From Selaginella moellendorffii (taxonomy: Eukaryota > Streptophyta > Lycopodiopsida > Selaginellales > Selaginellaceae): 64,000 nucleotides of DNA. The stretch spans positions 833,863 to 897,862 of the forward strand of contig NW_003314332.1 of assembly GCF_000143415.4 (NCBI RefSeq). Reading direction: 5' to 3'. The position numbers were made by a program, and so were the translations under genes. The notes under the pieces were generated by a model. The model ran no database searches. It was given only the letters and a program-made list of their open reading frames with translations, and was not told the DNA's origin. This document shows, piece by piece, positions 47,801 through 57,653 of the stretch (the first letter of the stretch is position 1; every line of letters starts with the position of its first letter).

Positions 47801-50386
47801 CACGAGGACTGAAAAGCGCACTGGTGGCGTGTCGAAGAAGGACAAACAGACAAGCAATAGGAAAAAAGGAGGTACAAATTATATTTGCAATGGCATGTGG
47901 TTTCATGAAATTCCTTGCAGGAGACACTTCTTCAAAGGCAAAACAGGCAAGCACCAGCCAAGCTCAAACTGACAGTGGTCATAAAAAGCGAAAGCACGTT
48001 GGACAGTCGTCGGGATTAGAGGCTTTTGATTCGAAAAGGAAGAAGGGCAACGAAAAGATGATAGGTAATGCCTCGCGGTCACCACCTCCTGACTCAGATT
48101 CCTATGGTGGACTCCCCTTCCCCAATCTCAATGAAGAGGTACAATGGATGAGGGATGCTTTTCAAGTCAGGGCCACGTTTTTCTCATCTCGTCGTCTTTG
48201 AAGGGTGCAAGAACGTGCAGAAACCATGTTAAGACAGTCGGGTGAGGATACGGTCCTAGGTCACGCACTAAAACAGGCTATGGATGTCTTGTATTTTGAG
48301 ATGGAGACTCGGCCAAATGATTTTCCCAAGATGGTCCTGGAAGAACAAGTCATCCAGCCTGAGCAGCCTATGGAAGAAATGCAGGAGGGGGATGAGGGGG
48401 GATGAGGAGCCAGAGAAAGATAATGAGCAGGAAGAGCAGAAGGACGAAGAGGAGGACAAAGAAGAGGAGGACGAAGAAGAGGAAGACGAAGAGGACTTGG
48501 ATGGTCCTCACAATGGTGACGATCACAATAACAACGACGACGATGATAACGACGATGGCCAGCCTGAGGTGGCCAAAGAGCAGTGGAGGAAGGTCATACA
48601 AGACAAACCATCAGGTAAATAATAGTACATCCATTCCTAACCTTTTACCATTTCTAACATTGTCCATGTAGGTTGCAAAGCAAATGGTAAGTAGAGATTA
48701 TTCAGTTGAATTAAGATACAAACTCTAGCCTTTAGTGTCGAGGAAGGATAGTGCCAAGCAAGGGTCGAAACGTATGTCCAATCTTTCAGAATCAACAGTG
48801 CGCCCAAGTGATATCGGTCCTAGTTCCTCAATAGCAGTTGATGGTAAATACAGTATAGTATTCAATGTGCTAATGAGTTTGTTTTTAGTAGCCAGTAGGG
48901 AGGATACCATCTCAATCGAAGGGAGATATTTGGACATGCATATGGATCCGCCAGTGGACTCTACTTGGCTGCAAGAGTCATCAGAGCTGGTGGAGGCTAC
49001 TATCCATATCAACGCCAAGCAAGCTGACCACGCTCCACTTGATGCTGCCCATACCACTGAGTCAATCTTGTCCACGTATCCAACTGACGGTGACCAGGCG
49101 CCATTGGACCCGCATAAGGCCGCCCCAGCTGCCGAGCCGGTCGTATCCTCATTTCCAACGGACTCAACGTGTGCCCAATCGTCTGACTACGCGCCATTGG
49201 AACCTCCCTACACCGCCCCTGCTGCCTGTTCGGTCATGTCCACTTTGCCAACGGAGGCACCAGCTAAAATGGCGTGTGATCACACGCCATCGGAACCACC
49301 CCATGCCACTGTTGAGCCAGTTGTACCAGAGTCTACAGCTGAAATGGCATGTGCCCACACGCCATCGGATGCGATTGACCCCACATTGCAGAGGAGAGTA
49401 TTTCCGCCCTTCACGTTTCCTCAACCAAAACCCTCTGAACGACCATCGGGAGCACCATTCGCTAATATTGTAGATGGTAAAATTGACTTGTACCATTTTT
49501 TATGCTGACGCATTTCATTTCAGAGTCACGGCGAAAGTACTGTATCGTTTTTGATCTGAACGGTGTTCTTTTCTCCCATGAGCATGGCTCGTCTTCAAAT
49601 GTCACTGCACCCTCCAAATCCTGCGGTCGCAAGTTGGTCAAAAGAGACAGATTCACATTAATCACACGGGAGAAACTGCGGGATCTAATAATGACCATGC
49701 GACACTTAAAACAGAGGGCCGGGTTCAATTTGCAATTGGGAGTTTGGACATCCATGATGCGCCACAATGCATTAACGTTGCTACAGATGATGCACGATCA
49801 GACGCGAGTAATATTACCATTTGACTTTCTCCTAACGCAAGAGGATTGCTTGACTATGGTCCATGTGAGGGGTAGCAAGCCCATCTTTGTCAAGCCAGAG
49901 GCTGTAGTGATGAACCGGACTGCTAGGTCAAGTGAAATCCTCATCATCGATGACTCGCCGATTAAAACTGCAGCAAACACGCACACATATGCAGTGCACC
50001 CCATCTCTTGCAGTATGGAAACTAAGGAGAAGAAACCGTATGTTCTGGGGGACCTTGCAAAACGGCTTGGAGCGATGGTGATAGAGAACCGGCCAGTCCA
50101 GGAGGTGGCTGCAGAAATCAACCAAATGGCAGATGGAACGGTATATCAGAAGCCATTTGATCGGACAGACACCAGTCATCATTTATGGCATGTATATTGT
50201 CTAGCCAAGCACTATCCGCATCTCCATAATCTGCTCAACCGGATGGGTTCTTCGACCACTGAACATGAGCGTGGACGTATTAGAGAAGAGATGGCATTAC
50301 TATTGGGTTTAAATCCTGATAGTGTGGAGAGTGATGAAATTCCAAGATTATTGTATAGGCGTTGGAGGCAAAAAATAACAGTCTGA
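44832..50386 (+). pseudogene. ParB/Srx-like plus FCP1-like HAD multidomain gene of transposon B
   Basis: Exons inferred: ATG 44832-44834; 45074-46252; 46307-47621; 47672-47743; 47782-47871; 47921-48614; 48672-48686; 48736-48843; 48889-49476; 49524-50386; about 1,640 residues. Phase is kept at every join except one +1 slip in the acidic exon (about 48395). Order: a novel N-terminal region; a ParB/Srx-like domain (VSRIDIQSKYNHRLVSDEW, then VSGQHSSLAMQE); a ~430-residue unknown region; a basic then Asp/Glu-rich linker (48400-48580); a Pro/Thr repeat linker; and a C-terminal NIF/FCP1-like HAD domain (IVFDLNGVLFSH, GVWTSMMRHN, ILIIDDSPIK). Stops at 46400, 46874, 47600 and 48199 fit C-to-T or G-to-A decay. 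Function unknown. Likely nuclear (KKRK runs). Confidence 0.7.
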
Positions 50387-50805
50387 GATGGCATGTATTT
50401 ATTTAAAAATGTAACTTATTATGGCATGGGGTTCCATGCCATTGTATTAATATTAAAAGACAATTCTTTGAGAGGATTTGCATTATACTAGAAGTGTTAC
50501 AGCATGTTATTGAAAGTCTACGAAGTTGTTTTATTAATTAGGGGAAAGTAAAGATTGAATGGGGACTTGGGCTCCACCTAGACTCGGAGCAACTGAGCCA
50601 ATATTAAAAGGATGGAAAGAAATTGGATGACGATGACAAGGAGAAGAGAGAGGTGAAGCGGTGGCAGGGGGAGGAGAAGTGATTGAGTAGACATTTCCTT
50701 GTTTAAAATAAAATGGCATGTGCCTCAATGCAGTTGAATTTTGTTATATTTATATACTATATAAAGGTTTGGAAACCTTATTTTACAAGTGGGATAATGA
50801 CAATT

Positions 50806-50826
50806 CCCACTTTAACGAAATAGAGC
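50806..50826 (-). repeat. Transposon B right terminal inverted repeat
   Basis: Inverse of GCTCTATTTCGTTAAAGTGG. The AAGTGGGA/TCCCACTT inverted pair seen in A is present just inside (about 50787-50813). Confidence 0.85.
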
Positions 50827-50827
50827 G

Positions 50828-53632
50828 TAGTCTGTCTGGAATGACTTTGAGCAGTTGGTGGTGTAGTAGGAGTTTCCATGGTTGGTTTCCGGGCATGTTC
50901 ATTCGGTGAAAGATCTTGAATAGCAGCACCTTGCATTGTTCCTCTATATCTATTATGTTTATCCCCCCCTCCTGTTTTGCTCTTGTAACCGAGCTCCATC
51001 CAACCTTTGCCCCTCCTCGTGATACTGTTGCCTGTCCCTTCCATACATATATCCTGATGAGCTTGTTCATTTCTTTTAACGTTTTCTTATCCAAGTTCCA
51101 TGATGCCGCCAAGAACCAGATTGCCCCTAACACTATATTATTCGCCACTACACATCTTGCCGAGAAGGACAGCTTTCGTGACGCCCAAAATTTCAGTTGA
51201 TCTCTAAGCTTTTCGACCGCTTTTTGATTCTGCAGGAAGGGGTCATATGCCCGGCCTATTTGGAACCCCAAGTACCTTGTTGTTTCTCCTTGTTTCAGCC
51301 ACTTAAAATCCCACTCACTCCCCTAGTTTGGCGGGTCAGAGCTTGGTAGCCATATTCCTACCGATTTTCCCCAGTTTATTCTTGAGCCAGCTGCCAGGTT
51401 GAAGAAGTCCAAATCCTTCTTGACCTTGCTCATGTTCTCCGGGGAACCTGACGTGATGATTCCTGTGTCATCTGCGAAGGCACTGGATTTCAACTGCCTT
51501 TTTGCTGTCCCTACCAGGTCTTGTAGCGAGTCTCTGCACCCGGGCAGTACCAGCCCTTCCGGCCCATCCGCCCTTGCCAAATAGTGTGCTAAAGCATCGG
51601 CCACGAACAGGAATAGAAACGGGGCTAGTGGACACCCTTGTCTTACTGACCATTGCAGCTTGATCGTGTTCCCCACTGTCCCATTTATTGTGACCTTGCT
51701 TGATGCGCCTTGGTATAAGGTGGCCGACCATCCTATAAAATTTTCTGGAATGCCGATCTTCCTCATCGTCGCTTGCAGGAACTCCCAGTCTACTCTGTCA
51801 TATGCCTTCTCGTAATCCAGGAGTATTATTGCCATCTCTAATCCTTGGTCCTTGACTTGTTCTTGTGTGAGCAGCACTGTCAGGATGTTGTCCACTAGTT
51901 GTCTTCCTTCCACAAATCCATTCTGGGTGTCATGTATCGTCTCTGGCAATAACGGCCGTAACCTCTTGGCTAACGCCTTGGCTACTATCTTGTATAGTGT
52001 ATTTAGCATCAATATCGGTCTCCAGTTCTTGATTAGTGATGCATCCCCCCCTTTTTTGGGGATGAGCGCAATTATTCCATCTATGGCTCCTGAGGGCCAT
52101 TGTCCCATTCTCATCACTTCCTTCCATGTGTCCAACACTACTGGCCCCAACCATTCCCAATTTGCTTTATAGTACGCTGGCGGCATCCCATCTTCCCCGG
52201 GCATCTTGTCGTCATTCAAGTCTCTAACTGCATCATCTAGCTCTTCCAGCGTGAAGTTTCTGCACAGGGCCCGTGCTAAGGATTCATCTACCTTCTGTGG
52301 CACCGACTGAAGAACTTCCACCATGGCCATTTTCCTTTCTTCTGTCCACAGTTCCGCTCTAAACAGTTCTTGGTAGTATGTCTCAGCCATCCTGTGCATC
52401 TCTTGTAAGCTCGTGTGCATCATGCCTTGGTCATCCTTGAGCCCGAACACTGGCGGGGACGTAACTCTTGCTTTTATGGACTTATAAAACTCTTTGTTTA
52501 GCGCATTTTCACTATTATGTCATTTGAGGTGCCCCGACCTTATAAACGCCTCCATTTTTTCCGCTTCCAGGGTGAAAAGTTGGGCTTTGGTTCTTGCTAG
52601 CTGGGTTCTCAGTGACGTATCCAGCGGGTCCAACCTGATCAATCTCTTAATAGCTTCAATATTCCTTCTTATTGCTTGCACTTTTTTGAAAACTTTTCTT
52701 CTCTTGTTCTGTGTCTTTTTTCGGATTTCATTGGCTATCTTGATTGTGAACTTGTGCAGGTCTCCTCCTTCTTGCTGGTTCCATTTTTCTTTTATATAGT
52801 CATTCAACTTCCCGTCCTCAAAGTTTTTCCGAGATACCGGTGCGGGCCTCTTTGTTCCCCACCTTTTTAAGATGGGAAGCGTCAATGACACCGAGTTATG
52901 ATCCGAGAAGTCTCTGTATCCCGTTGCTATGTCTAATTTGCCACTATTCCAACACAGTTCGGGTGATACATAAAAACGGTCCAGTCTTCGTTGAATTCCT
53001 CATTGCTGGTGCTCTTGCCATGTGAACCTTGGCTGGTGTTGTACAAAACCTGGGATGTTGTACGTATCCTCTAGCCCCAGCGCTAGCACTAATTGTGCCC
53101 ACATTGCTCTTTCCCTGCTTGTCCTTTTATCTCTCATTTCTCCCCCATCTTTGTCTAGCACTTCTTCCACAAAGTTGAAATCTCCCGTGACCATCCATGT
53201 TGAGGGTTGTGCAGGTATTCGGTGTACCAGTTCATTCCAGAAATCTGCTCTTTCAGAGGAGCTTCCTGCTGGTGCATACACATTCAGGAGGCCCACTAGC
53301 ATATCTCCTATCTTAAACTGGACACACTACGCTCTACCCGGTACCAGTATTGCATGTTCTTCAACCAGGGATTCCCACTGGCCTTTTACCACTATTAATG
53401 TGCCTCCACTACATGATACTGCCGGATTCCAGAAATATTTCCCTTTCGTAAACTTATAAACCAGGTCCATACTTGAGAGCCTATGCTCTTGCACACACAA
53501 GAAATCAAAACATTGAGTCACACCTTCTATTTGTCTAAGGTACTGTCTAAGCTTCGTCTTTTTGTTATTCAGCGCTGATCTCTCCTTCTTCAGGCCTCCC
53601 ACGTTCCACGTTCTCACGTTGACGTTAACCAT
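50828..53632 (-). pseudogene. LINE beta-1 ORF2: APE endonuclease and reverse transcriptase
   Basis: ATG at 53632-53630 overlaps the ORF1 stop. The endonuclease (NVNVRTWNVGGL, FLCVQEHRL, then TGDFNF and SDHNS) is of the APE/EEP type of L1-clade LINEs. The RT core (MPGEDGMPPAYYK, QGCPLAPFLFLFVADAL, FADDTGII) follows. The frame is constant over 2.8 kb and broken only by isolated stops at about 53327, 53000, 52520 and 51323. By comparison with alpha-3 the last two fit TGG to TGA and TGG to TAG. Transposon B interrupts it at KVIPDR; the remainder is at 35685-37313. Confidence 0.9.
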
Positions 53633-56600
53633 TTCTGAATCCTCGGGCGCTGCCAAGACGCTGTCTCTCCACCCAATGGTATGGGCCCATTGGTCGGAGT
53701 GGCCATGCAAACGGGATTCTCACCGTTCCTCGGAATTTGAACAAGTTCGGCGCTTGCTCCACGAAATTGTCTTCTCGAATCGAAAACCTCTGTGGGTTCC
53801 AGTTGAAGTTGTAGGCCAGAATGTCCTCCAGGGTCCAGCCTATGTCTTGTCCAGGCGAGATCAAAATTGCCGACGGGGCGTATCCAACTCTGTTGTCGAT
53901 CCATTCCCCCAGGAACTTGGGAGGGTTCGTTCCACTGACATAGAGCTCTATTTCACATACTGCTCTTCTCGGTGGGGTGAACCCTAGTGGACAGTTTCCT
54001 CTTGCAAAGTCTTCCGTTCTTCCTGATCTTGAACGTGATTGTTGTTGTTCTTGTTCTACTGGCCCCGGCGCCCTGTGTGTTGCCTGCTGGGGTGGTAGTT
54101 CTCCTTTATCCTGGACAGTCTCTACTTCTGTGTCAGGTCCCTTTGCCTCCCCCACGGCTTGTCCTTCAAAAAGTCTTCCTGTCGGCCTCCATTCTTTTCC
54201 TCGCGCTGTCCTCGACTGTCCTTTTTCCTGCTTGGCTGCTGTTGATTGCTCCCCTTGTCCCTCCTCCTTCTGTCCTTTGGTTCGAGGCTTCTTGCTTTCT
54301 CCACTGGAGGCCGCTTTCTCTATTATTTCCCTTTCCCCTCTTGCTCCTCGTTTCTTGCCTTCCGAGCCACTGTTTGCTTTTTGTCGGTCCTCCCCTGTTT
54401 CCGGCATTCCCCCCATGCTTGCTCCTCTGGCCAAACAGTGTTTCCCAATGTGTCCTGTTCGCCGGCAGATGATGCACACGCTCGGGTTCGGTAGCAACAT
54501 AACCCGAATCCTTCTTGGCACTTCCCCCTTCCCTGGCTTGAGTTCTATCTCGAAGGGGATGTGTACTTCTTTCGGAATCCTGACTTTGACTGTGACTCTG
54601 TCTCCCACTGGCGTTCCTTCCATCCTTATAAACGTAGCAAACTGCCTTAGTATTGCTGCCAGAATCTTGTCTTCTGCCAGTGCCACGTCCATTCCCTGTA
54701 GCTCAAAGTTCACGATCACGGATGGCGGGAGTAGCATCCTTTTTTTCTGGGGCATGAAGTTGTTGTGGTATGCTCTGAAGAAGAGCTGAAAGTCCAACTG
54801 TGCATACGCATCCACTCGCAGTAGCTTGTGCCGAGCTCTCTCATCCTTGATGACCACATTATAGCACTTTTCCCCCAGGTCCTTCACATCTTCTGCCAAA
54901 ACCGTGACCAACATGTCGTGGTACGCCAGTGCTGCGCACACCCAATCTAACACTACAAATCCTGCCGGGACTGCTCCCTCCACTATCACGTGCAAGGTTT
55001 CTTCCGCTCGTCTGGCTTGCAGCTTGTTTAACTCCTCCATGAATTCTTTCGGGTCTACCTCTAGCACATCGCTTGCTGGCCCATGTGGCATTCTCGTGGG
55101 CTTCCTTGGTGGCATTATCTCCTCGATCTTCACGGGTGGTGGCCCGAATGGGACTATGGGAGCATCCGGGCAGACAGACATTTTCGAGTACTGCGGTAGT
55201 ACCTTCGGGTACCCTGTTTCCGGCTCTTGCTTCCCATCCGGGGATATCACCACTTCTGGCGCGAGCTCTTCCCGTCCCTCTTGATGACAATGCTTCCCAT
55301 TGTCTTGCCTCTTCCCACTTCCCCTTGCCCTTGTCATCCCTCATTCTGCCATGGAATTCCTGTCCGACTGGTGCTTCATATGTTCGCACCGTTTGTTCCA
55401 TTTCAATCGGTCTTTCCTGTCGGGCTTCCTGTTCCTGCTTTTCTTTGGTAGCCTTTTCCCTTTCAGCTTCATCTTCCAGTATCCGCTTTGCTTCCTCTTC
55501 TGCCAGACGTCTGGCTTCTTGCTCTTTATGCGCGTTGGCTTCCCGGATTGCCTTGAAACAAGGGGGGCCCTTGTCCAGTAGGCAGCACGTCTTGACCCTT
55601 CGCTTGATCCCGGACGGGGACCCTACCCCCGCTTCCTTCCCACTGGCTTCTTTTTCCATCCTTCCCGGTGCATTTTCCTCCCCCGTCCCCAGTGACTCGC
55701 TGGTGGTGTTTCTTCTAGGAGCTCTCGTGAGGGGTGCTCCCTCTTCCTCGCTTGAGTCCTCTTTTCCTTTGTTCTCCACATTGACTACCGGAACTTCTCC
55801 TGTCAGCGCCTCTTCTGGATCCAGTACCTCCGGCAGCTGCACACCTCTGGCTCTTTCTCCTGCAGTACTCATCCTCGCCATTGTCCTTGCTCGCGGCATA
55901 CTTCCTCCGGTGTCTTCCTCTTTTTTCTGTTTTTCCCCCTCTGATTCTTGTGATCCTCTTCTCCTCTCTCCCTCTTTTTCCCCCTTTTCCTTCCCTTCCA
56001 TTCCCTCCACTTCGTCTACGACCCTCTTTCCTTTCGGAGATTTTTCCCCCTTGTCTTTCCCTCTCCTCTCGCTTACCGCTTTGCCTTTGTCTTCGAGCTG
56101 CCCTTCGTCTTTTACTGAAAATAAAGCCCTCCGGATTGACATGTCCCCTTTAAATGGCGCTGACCCTGGTTGCCACTTGTCGTTCCGCCATTTGCTGCCC
56201 ACTCCTCCACGTTTTTCTTCCCCTTTCCCTGTCCACGTTGATAGCGCACATGATTGTTTCCTTGGATTCTTCGGCTTCTCCTCGGACATTACCCCGCCAC
56301 ACGTCCCTTCCTTGGATTTCATGCTTAGATTTTCCCCCCATGCATCTCCATGTGTCGCCTTGTCCTTCTTCCCCTCTCCTCCGACAGTGACCTGCCTGGT
56401 CCCTTTAACTCCGGCTCGTTGCGTGTTGATGACATCCATCCTGGCCTCGTTTTTCTCCCGATTTGCTACTATCTTGACAGTTATTCCGCCGTTTCCCTCC
56501 ATTAACTCCTTCCTTGGATTTCCCGCGCCCACATTTATTCGCTGTCTAGCCGTCGTCTCGGGATTCCTCCCTCTCCCGGTTCCTCCCCTCTTGTTCTGCC

Positions 56601-56646
56601 GCGTGTCCTCCATCTCCTCCGCCCCTTCTTCCCCACTCAGTCTCAT
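53625..56646 (-). pseudogene. LINE beta-1 ORF1 (gag-like, CCHC zinc knuckle)
   Basis: About 1,000 codons in two frames joined by a frameshift near 55280-55330. The first part is very rich in Lys, Glu and Gly (MRLSGEEGAEEMEDTRQNKR...). The second part holds a DUF4283-like region (VIVNFELQGMDVALAEDKIL) and a zinc knuckle CIICRRTGHIGKHC, as in plant LINE ORF1 proteins that coat the RNA. It ends ARGFRNG with TAA at 53627-53625, inside the start region of ORF2. It is longer than typical ORF1 proteins, so the long charged N-terminus may be family-specific or partly non-coding. Confidence 0.75.
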
Positions 56647-57653
56647 CCTAGCCGTCTAGAGCAGCGGTTTTTTGCCTTTGAACATCTTGATCCTACTCCA
56701 AGTTTTACACTTCCTTTCTTGAGCGTTTTTCTGGCCAGCGAGTTTGGTCTTCCCACTCTGGTGTGGCTCCCCTCTTGCCCAGTTACTCCTGCTCAGGATT
56801 TCAGTCACGTAAAGCTTTCGAACCTTCCGAAACCCAGTCCCGGGTCCAAGCCGATTTCAGCCGGCCAGCCCAGTTTGGCTGTGCTTAAGCTCCCCCCAAC
56901 TAGTGCTCCAGATCATTGCCTCATTCTGACCGTTCCTCTTATCCTCCCAGCGCACACTCTTTCTTTTTTCCGTGTATGCAGTGAGAAGTGTTTGGGGGAT
57001 TTTTGAGGCTTTTCACTTAGCTTTTCATAGCCCAGCGATCTTACTCCTTTCTGGCCTGTTCCCCCGAGGACCGAAAGGACTTTCTTACAAGCCAATACTA
57101 TTAGCTGAGGGGGGGCCAGAATGGATGTCATCCGGAGCCATTCCAAACCTTAAGCTACGAGCCAAAAAATGCACAGCGAGGGTGATTCAGTGGGATGCTT
57201 TCGATTCTTTTTTCTTTTTCTAGCACTTTGCAGCTGGAGGAGAGGCTGCACTTCTAGCTCTGATCTTTAGCCTTTGTCTGATGATCTTTAGCGGAAAAAA
57301 AAAAAACCAGCCCACCGACTTGAAACCAGCTTGGACCACGCTGCGAGCTCTATCCACCCAATCTCTTGCTGTAACTTGCGCGGGTCACCCACACCCAGAG
57401 AAGGACCAAACTCACTGTCCAGCCACGCTCAGAGCAGTCATGCTTCCTCCTGGAGCTTCCAGATCTATTCTACCAGCCAGTGCAAAAACCCTCTCTGATC
57501 TGACTGCAGCCGAGAAGATCACACAGTGCGCGTCACTGCCATCCAGCGCCACCGCCACGCTCAAGTGTCCACTCCACTCTCTCCCAGCGGCTACTCTTCT
57601 CTCCTCTTGCCTTGGCGCCTTCCCTCTCCTCTCCGCCCTCCCTCACCATTCTT
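56647..57653 (-). other. LINE beta-1 5' UTR
   Basis: About 1 kb upstream of ORF1 with no conserved frame. The part nearest the 5' end (57556-57653) is CT-rich on the plus strand and shared with 21086-21206. No tandem promoter repeats were seen. Confidence 0.6.

Larger units (their letters stand above)
37314..50827 (-). mobile_element. Giant DNA transposon B (same family as A)
   Basis: 13,514 bp inserted in LINE beta-1 within codons for KVIPDR and EHTRQNW. Target duplication TAGTC (37309-37313 and 50828-50832). The terminal repeats GCTCTATTTCGTTAAAG... are identical at both ends; the outermost 1-3 bases differ (AAT, G). It has the same orientation and gene order as A but a different insertion site and LINE, so the two are separate transposition events rather than one segmental duplication. 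It is the more complete copy structurally. Confidence 0.87.
50828..57653 (-). mobile_element. LINE beta-1, 5' part (apparently full length)
   Basis: Holds ORF1, the endonuclease and RT parts of ORF2, and about 1 kb of 5' UTR. With 35589-37313 it makes the only apparently full-length LINE of the window (about 8.5 kb without transposon B). The exact 5' end is uncertain (between about 57555 and 57653) because of the segment shared with 21086-21206. Confidence 0.85.

Noticed and set aside
22593-50827. CRISPR-like array from the repeated palindromes
   Set aside because: Eukaryotic context, irregular spacing from tens to thousands of bases, and repeats located in exons and introns; no cas-like genes.
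22593-50827. A and B as one segmental duplication
   Set aside because: Their flanks differ (alpha LINE against beta LINE) and each end coincides with a terminal repeat and a short target duplication, so they are separate insertions.
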